From UBA4486 sp041984885 (GTDB lineage Bacteria; Pseudomonadota; Gammaproteobacteria; Eutrophobiales; Eutrophobiaceae), in assembly GCA_041984885.1 (NCBI GenBank), contig JBHIXH010000006.1, positions 13,055 through 77,054 on the forward strand: a stretch of 64,000 nt of DNA. The letters are read 5' to 3'. Below the pieces are notes generated by a model that saw only the letters and a program-made list of their open reading frames with translations, had not been told where the DNA came from and did no database searches. Of this stretch, positions 29,130 to 37,835 are shown piece by piece. Numbering within the stretch: the stretch's first letter is position 1; the number at the start of each line of letters is the position of its first letter. Made by a program: the position numbers and the translations under genes.

Positions 29130-30499
29130 GGAGAGATCAGTACCGGTTCGTTGGCAGTAACAGTGGTGGCGGTGGTCGTGACGGGTTCGCCACGGAGTGA
29201 ATTCGGTAATGCCTCTGTGATCTTCAGCGTGACAAAATTTCCAATCAACGAGCTGTCACCGTAGAAATTCACGATACGGTTGTTTTCCGTACGGCCACAG
29301 ATTTGCTGCGGGTTCTTTCTGGCCGGGCCTTCGACCAGGATCGTCTGCTCGGTGCCAACCATGCTTTCACTGATCGCTGTGGCCATCTGGTTGATGCGGT
29401 TTTGCAATAGCTGCAGGCGTTCTTTTTTTACCGGCATCGGTGTGTCATCCGGCAGGTTCGCCGCCGGCGTTCCCGGGCGGGCGCTGTAGATAAAGCTGAA
29501 CGACTGATCGTAACCAATGTCTGCGATCAGGTTCATCGTTGCCTCGAAGTCGGCTGCGGTCTCGCCGGGAAAACCCACGATAAAATCCGATGACAGGCTG
29601 ATGTCCGGTCGTATCTGTCGCAGTTTACGTATGCGTGACTTGTATTCGAGAATGGTGTGGTTGCGTTTCATCAGGGCAAGCACACGATCGGAACCGCTTT
29701 GTACCGGTAGATGCAAATGATTAACGAGTTGTGGTACCCGTGCATAGACATCGATCAGGGCATCGGTAAATTCCATTGGATGTGACGTGGTATAACGAAT
29801 GCGGTCGATACCATCAATGACGGCAACGTATTCAATCAATCGGGCAAAGTCGCAAATCTCGCCGGTATGCATCTCACCGCGATACGCGTTGACATTCTGA
29901 CCCAGCAGTGTGACTTCGCGCACGCCCTGTTCGGCCAGTTGCACAACCTCGGTCAACACATCATCCAGCGGCCGGCTGATCTCCTCACCGCGGGTGTATG
30001 GCACGACACAAAACGTACAATACTTGCTGCAACCTTCCATGATGGAAACAAATGCAGTCGGGCCTTCGGCGCGTGGTTCGGGTAAACGATCAAACTTTTC
30101 GATCTCCGGAAAGCTGATATCAACGACCGGTTTTTTCCGGGTTAATACGTCTTCGTACATCTCCGGCAGGCGGTGCAGTGTCTGTGGCCCGAAGATCATG
30201 TCGACGTACGGTGCCCGTTGCCAGATTTGATCGCCTTCCTGGCTGGCGACACAACCGCCGACACCAATGACCAGGCCCGGATTCTTTTCTTTCAACAGGC
30301 GCCAGCGGCCGAGTTCGGAAAACAGTTTTTCCTGCGCCTTTTCCCGTATCGAACAGGTGTTAAACAGGATGACATCGGCATCGGCGGCTTCGGTCGTCGG
30401 TTCGAGCGCGTGCGACTGCCGCAGCACATCGTGCATCTTGTCAGAATCGTATTCGTTCATCTGGCAACCGAACGTCTTGACGAAAAGTTTTCCTGCCAT
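29126..30499 (-). CDS. miaB: tRNA-2-methylthio-N6-dimethylallyladenosine synthase
   Basis: A radical-SAM methylthiotransferase that modifies A37 of tRNAs reading UNN codons. The N-terminal domain binds a 4Fe-4S cluster through Cys in FGCQMNEYDSD, NTCSIREKA and VGGCVAS. The radical-SAM cysteines are in GCSKYCTFCVVPYTRG, and a TRAM domain closes the protein. I use the ATG at 30499 because the protein then begins MAGKLFVKTFGCQ, the normal N-terminus; a start at 30550 adds 17 unlikely residues. The length is 457 aa. Confidence 0.96.
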   Translation of the reverse strand: MAGKLFVKTFGCQMNEYDSDKMHDVLRQSHALEPTTEAADADVILFNTCSIREKAQEKLFSELGRWRLLKEKNPGLVIGVGGCVASQEGDQIWQRAPYVDMIFGPQTLHRLPEMYEDVLTRKKPVVDISFPEIEKFDRLPEPRAEGPTAFVSIMEGCSKYCTFCVVPYTRGEEISRPLDDVLTEVVQLAEQGVREVTLLGQNVNAYRGEMHTGEICDFARLIEYVAVIDGIDRIRYTTSHPMEFTDALIDVYARVPQLVNHLHLPVQSGSDRVLALMKRNHTILEYKSRIRKLRQIRPDISLSSDFIVGFPGETAADFEATMNLIADIGYDQSFSFIYSARPGTPAANLPDDTPMPVKKERLQLLQNRINQMATAISESMVGTEQTILVEGPARKNPQQICGRTENNRIVNFYGDSSLIGNFVTLKITEALPNSLRGEPVTTTATTVTANEPVLISP

Positions 30500-30658
30500 G
30501 CGTAACCTGAAATTTATAACTAATTGATAATTATAGTAAAAAGTTCGCAATAGACTCGATATGAAGAAGCAATTGCGAAACGGCCGGTTACGTTACACGT
30601 TCTGCGACGAGTTTTCCAGACATTCAGACCTGCGTAAGCTAATAATTTTGCAGGGATT

Positions 30659-31081
30659 TTACGATTTTAGTTCAGACTCGAGTTGCTTGATCCGGGCCAG
30701 CGCCTGATCGCGGGATTTCGCGGCATCGGTCAGCTCGGCCAGCGCCTCAAATGCGGATGACTCGGCATGCTCGGCTCGCTCGATCAAGGCCTCCCGTTGT
30801 TTACTCAAATTCAACTCCTGCCGACTTGGCCCGAACAGCTTTCTCAGCCAGTCACGCAGCGCCGGCTGGTGGGAATGTATGATCGACTCCAGTTCTTTCT
30901 CGTATTCGTTGTCGGCTTCACCGGAGCGGGCAAGAAATGCGACCAGTTCACTGCGCAACTGACTGATCTGCTCGGAATCAAAATGGTCCTGTAACTGGTA
31001 CAGCTCGACCAGCGACAACAGGCTTTTGATCAAGCGTGCTTTTTTGTATCCGTCAGCAGTGTCCGGAATGGTCAGGGACAT
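30659..31081 (-). CDS. Hypothetical alpha-helical protein
   Basis: 140 residues with no signal peptide or membrane helix. The C-terminal 60 residues form a likely coiled coil (REALIERAEHAESSAFEAL, then RDQALARIKQLESELKS). I do not recognise a family. It stands between miaB and the ModE-type regulator, 33 bp from the end of the latter on the same strand, but transcription with it is not certain. Confidence 0.6.
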   Translation of the reverse strand: MSLTIPDTADGYKKARLIKSLLSLVELYQLQDHFDSEQISQLRSELVAFLARSGEADNEYEKELESIIHSHQPALRDWLRKLFGPSRQELNLSKQREALIERAEHAESSAFEALAELTDAAKSRDQALARIKQLESELKS

Positions 31082-31114
31082 GGGTTAGTCAATTATTTCT
31101 CGTTGTCTACGATT

Positions 31115-32185
31115 TTAAGCGAAAAGTCGCTGCAACGGCACCGTTTTACCGGACTGACTGCAATCATAACCGGCTATCCTTGCCGAATATTTCTGAAATT
31201 CAACCGAGTTCAATTGCTCGATCAGTTGTTTGCGGAATGGTTTATTCAGTTGCGGCGCCAGTGCCAGGCAGTATTGTTCCCGCACCAGCGGGATAAATCC
31301 AAGTTTAAACCTGTCCGCTGCGGCTTTCAGTCCGATACCGACATCGGCCGCGCCACTGGCCACCATCGCGGCCACTGCCAGGTGGGTATATTCCTCATTC
31401 ACATAACCATTGATGTCCTGACTCCTGATACTTTCCTGTTGCAAAAGCGAATCCAGGAGTATGCGCGTGCCGGATTCCTGTTGTCGGTTGATAAAACGCA
31501 CCGAGCGCCGCGTTAAATTGGCAAGCCGGTGAATCTTTTTCGGATTGCCTTTCTGCACGATCAACCCCTGTTCGCGGATTGCCAGCTTGATACAACTGGC
31601 GTGGGCAAGGCGCAGATAGTGATGAAACTGCTCCAGTTCTGCACCGGCGTATTTCTCCACAGGAAAATGAAAACCGGCGACATCACACTCGTGGTTGGCC
31701 AGCGCGCGCAGATTATTCAGGCTGCCTCGAACCTGCACGCTAAATGCTGTTTTACTAATCTCGCGTACTCGCTTGAGCAGCTGTTCCAGCAGCAGGTCAT
31801 GACTGATGAAGACACGCAGTGTGGCATTCGCGGCATGCTGTTGCAGGTGCTGCAGGCTGGAATTGATGCGCGAGGAATGCTCTTCCAGCAGGGACGCCAG
31901 TTGCGTGCGAACCTCTGTATCTTCAATTATCAGGGTCTGACTGAATTCACTCAGGCTCGCTCCCTGTTTTCGTCCCCGGTCAGCCTGTACCAGGGGTTGC
32001 TGAAAGTGGTGTTCCCATTCGCGTAGCAAGCCCCAGGCAAAGCGATACGACACGCCAATGGATTTTGCGGCCTGGCGTATCGAACCGGTTGAATGAATTT
32101 CACTTAATAATGCAAGCAAACGGGCGTCAATCGCCAACTTGTCGTTGCCCTCGAAACGCCAATGCAGATCCAGCCTAATATGCAT
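31115..32185 (-). CDS. ModE-type HTH regulator with periplasmic-binding-like domain
   Basis: A transcription factor probably sensing molybdate or tungstate. Residues 20-85 form a LysR/ModE winged helix (STGSIRQAAKSIGVSYRFAWGLL). From about residue 110 the protein becomes a substrate-binding-protein-like domain (CDVAGFHFPVEK; RSVRFINRQQESGTRILLDSLL; AAMVASGAADVGIGLKAAADR). The helix-turn-helix resembles ModE, and the C-terminal half resembles the molybdate-binding fold of PBP-like regulators. It is divergent from a porin-tupABC operon, so control of that operon is the natural inference. The length of 356 aa is usual. Confidence 0.87.
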   Translation of the reverse strand: MHIRLDLHWRFEGNDKLAIDARLLALLSEIHSTGSIRQAAKSIGVSYRFAWGLLREWEHHFQQPLVQADRGRKQGASLSEFSQTLIIEDTEVRTQLASLLEEHSSRINSSLQHLQQHAANATLRVFISHDLLLEQLLKRVREISKTAFSVQVRGSLNNLRALANHECDVAGFHFPVEKYAGAELEQFHHYLRLAHASCIKLAIREQGLIVQKGNPKKIHRLANLTRRSVRFINRQQESGTRILLDSLLQQESIRSQDINGYVNEEYTHLAVAAMVASGAADVGIGLKAAADRFKLGFIPLVREQYCLALAPQLNKPFRKQLIEQLNSVEFQKYSARIAGYDCSQSGKTVPLQRLFA

Positions 32186-32187
32186 AG

Positions 32188-32207
32188 ATAAACATATTAC
32201 AGTTTAT
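32188..32207. promoter_or_regulatory. Inverted repeat between the ModE-type regulator and the porin
   Basis: ATAAAC and GTTTAT arms with an 8-bp spacer lie in the 89-bp divergent region, next to the regulator start. It is a candidate operator, but the area is AT-rich, so chance is possible. Confidence 0.35.
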
Positions 32208-32274
32208 AAATAGATGTATAAAATAATAAAAATAATAATAACAGGCAAAACTTTGCATATTAAGGGGTGAAAAA

Positions 32275-33612
32275 ATGAAATATATATATCGTATTCTTTT
32301 CTGTCTGTGTCTGGCTCCGGTGGCGACTGCGGCCGAGAATCAGGCCTTGATGCAGTTACTGAAGGCGCTACATGAAAACGGCACGATTGATGAGCAAACC
32401 TATGAACTGGTGACGCGCGTCGCCGACCAGGAATCGCTGGCACAACAGCAGCAGGTGAAGCAGGTAGCGAAAACCGAGTCAGAGCGTACGGCCAGGGAAA
32501 CCGTCAAACAGGAAATCAGCCAGAACGTCAGTTTGAATAAAAATACCGGGCCGTCGGTACGACTCGGTGGTCGTATCCAGGTTGATGCGGCTGCGTATGA
32601 CGGTGATGTCAGCAGTCATAATGATGGTACCGAGATACGCCGGGCACGATTGTTTGCCAGTGGCAGCCTGACCGATAACTGGAAGTACAAATTACAATAC
32701 GATTTTACCAGTACCGGCAACAGCGGCATTCAGGATGCCTATCTCGATTACGCCGGCCTTGACTGGTTTGACATCCGCCTCGGCCATTTTAAAGAGCCGT
32801 TCAGTTTGCAGAACATGACCAGCTCCAAGTACATCACGTTCATGGAACGTGGCATGCCGCATGTTTTTGCCGAGGGACGCAACCTTGGTCTGCAGTTACA
32901 CACGGGCGGAGATAACTGGAATCTTTACGGCGGGGTATTTGGTGATGGCCGGGATGGCGCGGCCAGCGATAACGATGAAGGAATGGGCGTGTCCGGTCGT
33001 GCTACCTGGGCCCCATTAAAGTCAGAGCAGCAGTTGGTACACCTGGGGTTATCTGCGTCCTGGCGTGAAACCGGATCTGTCGACACCTTACGTTTTCGTG
33101 AACGACCGGAGTCCCATGTCACCGATACCCGGCTGGTGGACACCGGTACGTTTGATGCGGATTCATTCACACGTTATGTCGCCGAAGCAGCCTGGGTCTA
33201 TGGACCGTTCAACCTGCAGGGGGAGTATTACCACACTGTTGTTGATCGTGAAATCACGGGTAATTCAGATCTGGATTTTAACGGTTTTTATCTGGAAGGC
33301 GGCTGGTTTATTACCGGCGAATCGATGAACTACAAACAGTCGGGAAGTTTCGGTCGTGTTAAACCGAATGCCTATGTCGGACAGGGTGGCATCGGTGCCT
33401 GGCAGTTGGCAACGCGTTTCAGCAATCTGGATCTGACCGACGAGGATATCACCGGTGGCGAGATTGACAGCTTCACCGTTGGCCTTAACTGGTATGCGAC
33501 ACCGGATATCCGTTTCACTGCCAACTATATCAACGTGCTGGAAGTCGATGGCGGCGGGGCGGATGGTGATGAACCGAATGTGTTCCAGGTGCGAGCCCAG
33601 GTGGAATTCTGA
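32275..33612 (+). CDS. OprP/OprO-type anion porin
   Basis: An outer-membrane beta-barrel of the phosphate-selective porin family. It has a signal peptide cut near ATAAEN, then a helical coiled segment (residues 22-80) and a 16-strand-like barrel (GGRIQVDAAAYDGD; FDIRLGHFKEPFSLQNMTSSKYITFMER split by family motif GHFKEPFSLQ) ending with a C-terminal Phe (VRAQVEF), needed for barrel assembly. The length of 445 aa fits. A ribosome site AAGGGG lies before the ATG. tupA follows after 33 bp, so the anion carried may be tungstate or molybdate rather than phosphate. Confidence 0.9.
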   Translation: MKYIYRILFCLCLAPVATAAENQALMQLLKALHENGTIDEQTYELVTRVADQESLAQQQQVKQVAKTESERTARETVKQEISQNVSLNKNTGPSVRLGGRIQVDAAAYDGDVSSHNDGTEIRRARLFASGSLTDNWKYKLQYDFTSTGNSGIQDAYLDYAGLDWFDIRLGHFKEPFSLQNMTSSKYITFMERGMPHVFAEGRNLGLQLHTGGDNWNLYGGVFGDGRDGAASDNDEGMGVSGRATWAPLKSEQQLVHLGLSASWRETGSVDTLRFRERPESHVTDTRLVDTGTFDADSFTRYVAEAAWVYGPFNLQGEYYHTVVDREITGNSDLDFNGFYLEGGWFITGESMNYKQSGSFGRVKPNAYVGQGGIGAWQLATRFSNLDLTDEDITGGEIDSFTVGLNWYATPDIRFTANYINVLEVDGGGADGDEPNVFQVRAQVEF

Positions 33613-33645
33613 TAAGTCATTTTAAAACGAACAGGAGCGGTAAAC

Positions 33646-34449
33646 ATGCGGTATAGAAATTTTGTAATTTTATTTTCACTACTGTTTTTGACAGTGAACG
33701 TACAGGCAGGTGATCGTTTGCGTATGGCAACAACGACGAGTACGGATAATTCCGGTTTGTTGTCCGTCTTGCACCCACCGTTTGAACAGCAACAGGACAT
33801 CAGGATCGATGTGATCGCGGTCGGTACCGGCAAGGCATTACGACTGGGGCAGCAGGGCGATGTGGATATTGTGTTTGTGCATGCACCTGCAGCCGAACAG
33901 AAATTTGTTGATTCCGGTTATGGTGTCGAACGGTTGCCGGTCATGCATAATGATTTCGTCATCATCGGACCAGAAGATGATCCGGCAGGTATGTCCGGCG
34001 TGAATGACGCAGGCCAGGCATTAAAGAAAATGGCCGAGTCGCAGCAAGTCTTTATTTCACGTGGTGATGATTCCGGTACGCATAAAAAGGAAATGGCACT
34101 CTGGCAGTCAGCCGGCATGCAGCCGGGTGGTGACTGGTACCTGGCGGTGGGTCAGGGTATGGGGGCGGTGTTGAAAATAGCAGACGACAAACAGGCATAC
34201 ACGCTGACCGATCGCGGTACTTTTCTCGCTTACAAGGACAAGATAAGTCTGAAAGTCCTGATCGAGGGTGATGCAGCGTTATTCAATCCATACCACATAA
34301 TTATGGTTAACCCGGATAAACATTCACATGTTAATTCTGCAGCCGCACAGGCTTATATCGAGTTTATCCGTAGCGAACAGGGCCAGGCGATCATTCGCGA
34401 TTACAGGGTCAACGGTGAGCAATTGTTTCATCCGGACGTGATTGAATGA
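33646..34449 (+). CDS. tupA: Tungstate ABC transporter, periplasmic binding protein
   Basis: Binds tungstate in the periplasm and delivers it to TupB. After a signal peptide cut near VQAGD, the TupA pattern is clear: ATTTSTDNSGLL near residues 28-39, then VIAVGTGKALRLGQQGDVD, HAPAAEQKFV and NDFVIIGPEDDPAG. This TTTSTDNSG motif distinguishes the TupA/WtpA-type anion binders from ModA. The length is 267 aa. An AGGAG ribosome site stands before the ATG. Confidence 0.93.
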   Translation: MRYRNFVILFSLLFLTVNVQAGDRLRMATTTSTDNSGLLSVLHPPFEQQQDIRIDVIAVGTGKALRLGQQGDVDIVFVHAPAAEQKFVDSGYGVERLPVMHNDFVIIGPEDDPAGMSGVNDAGQALKKMAESQQVFISRGDDSGTHKKEMALWQSAGMQPGGDWYLAVGQGMGAVLKIADDKQAYTLTDRGTFLAYKDKISLKVLIEGDAALFNPYHIIMVNPDKHSHVNSAAAQAYIEFIRSEQGQAIIRDYRVNGEQLFHPDVIE

Positions 34450-34483
34450 GTTTGTCTAAATCAATCAATGCTAATATTGGCGC

Positions 34484-35176
34484 GTGGATTATTTTCTCTA
34501 CGCGCTGACCAGCGCGTTTCAACTTATCTTCGGTCTTGATAGTGAAGTCTTTGTTATCGCATCGACTTCACTATTGATATCGACTATCGCAACCTTGCTG
34601 GCTGCGGGAGTCTCGATCCCGGCCGGTATTTTCCTGTCTTTGAACGAGTTTCGTGGCAAGCGATTACTGCTGAACATACTGAATACTTTAATGGCGTTAC
34701 CCACTGTTGTCGTCGGTTTGTTCCTGTATGGCCTGTTGACGCGACAGGGCCCGGCAGGCGATCTGGGGCTGTTATACACACCGGCGGCCATGGTGCTCGG
34801 CCAGTTCATCCTGATTACGCCCATCATTACGAATCTGACGCAATCAACGGTTTCTTCTGCTGATCCGCGTTTACTGCAGACATGCCTGTCACTGGGTGCG
34901 AATCGATGGCAACAGCTGACGGTGTTCACAGTTGAACTTCGACTCGGACTGATGGCAGCGGTCGTTGCCGGTTTCGGGCGGGCGATTGGCGAGGTTGGTG
35001 TGGCGATGATGCTCGGTGGCAACATTGAAGGTTATACACGAACGATGACAACAGCGATCGCTCTGGAAACCAGCAAAGGTGAATTTGAACTGGCGTTGGC
35101 ACTGGGGATATTACTGCTGGTTGTTGCGTTTATCGTCAATGGTCTGCTATTTCGATTGCAGAGGCGACCGACGTGA
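34484..35176 (+). CDS. tupB: Tungstate ABC transporter, permease
   Basis: The inner-membrane channel of the tungstate importer, with five or six helices and the EAA loop region (RAIGEVGVAMMLGGNIEGYT) that contacts the ATPase. The GTG at 34484 is the best start; no ATG in frame gives a longer product. It has 230 aa, as expected. It overlaps tupC by 4 bp (GTGA). Confidence 0.92.
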   Translation: MDYFLYALTSAFQLIFGLDSEVFVIASTSLLISTIATLLAAGVSIPAGIFLSLNEFRGKRLLLNILNTLMALPTVVVGLFLYGLLTRQGPAGDLGLLYTPAAMVLGQFILITPIITNLTQSTVSSADPRLLQTCLSLGANRWQQLTVFTVELRLGLMAAVVAGFGRAIGEVGVAMMLGGNIEGYTRTMTTAIALETSKGEFELALALGILLLVVAFIVNGLLFRLQRRPT

Positions 35177-36168
35177 CACAACTTTATTCAGTCAAACAAC
35201 TGTCGTTTGCGTATGAGAGAGAAAATATTCTTGACGTTAACGAATTTGAAATCAGCAGCAACAGCGTCACGGCGATTACCGGGGCGAATGGATCCGGCAA
35301 GACAACCCTGTTAAATCTGTTTGCCTTACTCCGGCTGCCCACCAGTGGCAGCCTGTCATTCCGGTCACAAGTGGTCACGAAACAGAACCTGACAGCATTA
35401 CGCCAGGATATCGGTTATGTGCAGCAGAAGCCCTACCTGCTGAACCGTAGCGTCTATGAAAATGTAGAACTTGGTCTGAAGTTCAGGGGTATACCTGCCA
35501 GCGAGCGAGCACAAACCGTACGGGCTATTCTGCAAAAGACGGACATAATGCAGCTGGCCGATCGTCATGCCCACACACTGTCCGGCGGCGAATCGCAGAA
35601 GGTGGCAATTGCCCGTGCCCTGGTCCTGCAGCCTTCAGTATTGATCCTTGACGAACCGTTTTCTCATCTTGATCGCAGGGCAGTGCAGTTTTTTGAAAAA
35701 TTCATTCACTCGTTACGACATAGTATTGGTGTAACGATAATATTCTCCAGTCACGATCCGATCGCGGCACAGCTGTTGTCGGATAATGTTTATAGCGTTG
35801 TTCACGGACGACTCATAGCCAGTACGATGACAAATCTGTTTTTCGGTCATGTCGATGCCAATAATCGATTATTCAAAACAGAAAAAATACAGATTCACAT
35901 TCCGGAGAATGCAGGGGTCGGATCACATTTAACGATTGACCCGAATCACCTCGTCCTCTCCCGCAACAAGCTGGATTCGAGTATGCGCAATCAATTTCAG
36001 GGCAGCGTAATCGCGGTAAACCAGCAGCGTTCACAAATTCGATTAACCATCAATGCCGGTGAGAAGTTTGATGTCCTGATCACCGCTGATGCAATGCAGG
36101 ATATGGATATCCGCTTCGGGGATCCCGTCTGGATCAGCTTCAAATCTTCCGCTGTCCGGGTTTTCTAG
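35173..36168 (+). CDS. tupC: Tungstate ABC transporter, ATP-binding protein with TOBE domain
   Basis: Drives uptake by ATP hydrolysis. The Walker A GANGSGKTTLL is near residues 37-47, the ABC signature LSGGESQK near 136-143, and Walker B VLILDEPFSHLD after it. From about residue 255 a C-terminal extension (FQGSVIAVNQQRSQIRLTIN, then PVWISFKSSAVRVF) looks like a TOBE/mop-type oxyanion-binding domain, as in ModC. That could give feedback control by intracellular tungstate or molybdate. It starts at GTG. Confidence 0.92.
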   Translation: MTQLYSVKQLSFAYERENILDVNEFEISSNSVTAITGANGSGKTTLLNLFALLRLPTSGSLSFRSQVVTKQNLTALRQDIGYVQQKPYLLNRSVYENVELGLKFRGIPASERAQTVRAILQKTDIMQLADRHAHTLSGGESQKVAIARALVLQPSVLILDEPFSHLDRRAVQFFEKFIHSLRHSIGVTIIFSSHDPIAAQLLSDNVYSVVHGRLIASTMTNLFFGHVDANNRLFKTEKIQIHIPENAGVGSHLTIDPNHLVLSRNKLDSSMRNQFQGSVIAVNQQRSQIRLTINAGEKFDVLITADAMQDMDIRFGDPVWISFKSSAVRVF

Positions 36169-36253
36169 CCAAACGTGATGTTGTTCATTGCTCTCGGCCG
36201 GTCACATTTTTATAATCCGGTTACCAGAACGCACAACAGACCGAAAAATATTA

Positions 36254-36892
36254 ATGAATATCGACAAGGCGTTACTCGACGAAGCAGAGAGTCTGTACGA
36301 TCCTCGACTGGCATACCATAAATTTGACCATATCAGGATGGTATTCGGCGAGGCGGACAGGATCCTCCAGCGCTGCAAGAAACATAATATCGAGGTGGAT
36401 GAAAACGTCGTATACCTGGCCCTTTTATTTCACGATGCCGGTTTTATCGAAAACCATGCGCTGAAAGGGTTTGAGTCAAAAGAAGCCTATTCTGCCGATC
36501 TGGCCGGTCAGATCCTGCCGAAACATAATTACCCCGATGAGACAGTGCGGCAGGTGCAACAGGCAATTATGTGTACCCACTGCGACCATCGATGCCAGTC
36601 GAATGAAGACAAGGTGGTCAAGGCAGCCGATCTTGCCGGATTGGCGGCGGACTTTGACTTTTTTCTGAAGAATACAGTCCGGCTCAGGGCCGAGTACGAG
36701 ATGTTCAATCAGTCTGAAATCGAGTGGGAACACTGGAAGCAACTGGCGATAGATCGATTACGGATTTTTATCGAGGACGAAATGGAATTGACCGACGAGG
36801 AATTTGATGAAAACGGCAATTCGTTATTTAAACTTGCGGTTGCTGAAAACATACAGCGATTACAAGAAGAGCCGGAACCCGACAGGACATAA
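36254..36892 (+). CDS. HD domain protein
   Basis: A soluble 212-residue metal-dependent phosphohydrolase-like protein. The HD residues are visible: H in YHKFDHIRMV (about residue 22), the HD pair in LLFHDAGF and the final D in KAADLAG. It resembles predicted metal-dependent phosphohydrolases that act on nucleotides or phosphate esters. I choose the ATG at 36254; an in-frame start at 36188 would add 22 residues not typical of the family. It precedes the MscS gene by 3 bp. Confidence 0.78.
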   Translation: MNIDKALLDEAESLYDPRLAYHKFDHIRMVFGEADRILQRCKKHNIEVDENVVYLALLFHDAGFIENHALKGFESKEAYSADLAGQILPKHNYPDETVRQVQQAIMCTHCDHRCQSNEDKVVKAADLAGLAADFDFFLKNTVRLRAEYEMFNQSEIEWEHWKQLAIDRLRIFIEDEMELTDEEFDENGNSLFKLAVAENIQRLQEEPEPDRT

Positions 36893-36895
36893 TTA

Positions 36896-37723
36896 ATGAT
36901 GGATCAGGAGCTGGAATCCGCACAACGGGCTGTCGATATTGCCAGCGAACTGGCAGTGAAATACGGATTTCAGTTCATCGCTGCGATCATCATATTGCTA
37001 GTCGGCTGGCAGATAGCCAAATGGGTGGCGAAATTTGTCCTCAGACTGTGTGACAAGGCGAAGCTTGATATTACCCTGTCAAAATTCTTTGCCGGCGTTG
37101 CCAAGATCCTTGTGCTTGTCTTTGTCGTCATCATCGCACTGGGAAAATTCGGCATTACCATTGCACCATTTATCGCCGCACTCGGTGCGGTTGCCTTTGG
37201 TGGAACGCTGGCCCTGCAGGGCCTGTTATCGAATTATGCGGCCGGGCTCACGATTATCCTGACACGGCCGTTTGTTGTTAACGACACGATTAAGATACAG
37301 GGTGTGATTGGTGTCGTTGACGAGATTCGACTTGGTTACACCATGTTAAGCACGGAAGACGGTGAGCACGTGCTGGTTCCAAACAAGCAGATCGTCGGTG
37401 AGATCCTGCACAATTCACATGAAAACATGATCGTTGAGTCGGTCGTTGGTATTGATTACAACGATGAGCCGGAGCCGGCTATACAGATCATCCGCGAGGT
37501 GCTGCAGGCGAATGATAAGGTCAGTCATGATCCCGCACCGCAAGTCGGGGTACAGGCGTTCGGCGATTCATCAATTGATATCGGTTACCGTTACTGGGTA
37601 CCGACAAAAGCCTATTTTCAGACGCAATATCAGGTAAACGGCGAGGTGTATGCCCGGCTGATGGCAGCGAATATCACGATTCCCTATCCAAAGCGCGATG
37701 TGCAAATGACCCGGGCGGAATAA
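36896..37723 (+). CDS. Small-conductance mechanosensitive channel, MscS family
   Basis: A 275-residue channel that opens on membrane tension after hypo-osmotic shock. Three helices (about residues 22-40, 58-78, 87-120) are followed by the beta domain. The pore helix TM3 with Gly/Ala spacing is seen in APFIAALGAVAFGGTLALQG. The tail has the alpha/beta domain (GVQAFGDSSIDIGYRYWV). The size matches the short E. coli MscS type. It probably shares a transcript with the HD gene. Confidence 0.93.
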   Translation: MMDQELESAQRAVDIASELAVKYGFQFIAAIIILLVGWQIAKWVAKFVLRLCDKAKLDITLSKFFAGVAKILVLVFVVIIALGKFGITIAPFIAALGAVAFGGTLALQGLLSNYAAGLTIILTRPFVVNDTIKIQGVIGVVDEIRLGYTMLSTEDGEHVLVPNKQIVGEILHNSHENMIVESVVGIDYNDEPEPAIQIIREVLQANDKVSHDPAPQVGVQAFGDSSIDIGYRYWVPTKAYFQTQYQVNGEVYARLMAANITIPYPKRDVQMTRAE

Positions 37724-37835
37724 CTTTCGATAATTGGTTCAGGCGTTGTCACCGCAAGCACATAAACATTTAACATATTTGTAACATATTTACTCTAGTC
37801 TTCTGATCAATATAAAAAAGTCAGAAGGTGAGAAT

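Noticed and set aside
32275..33612. Porin as part of a phosphate regulon
   Set aside because: No Pho box or phosphate gene is near; its close spacing to tupA favours the tungstate unit, although phosphate transport by the porin is not excluded.
37760..37800. Direct repeat TAACATATTT-G-TAACATATTT before the HAD fusion gene as a PhoB box
   Set aside because: The 11-bp period is suggestive, but the bases do not match the PhoB consensus, and the region is AT-rich.
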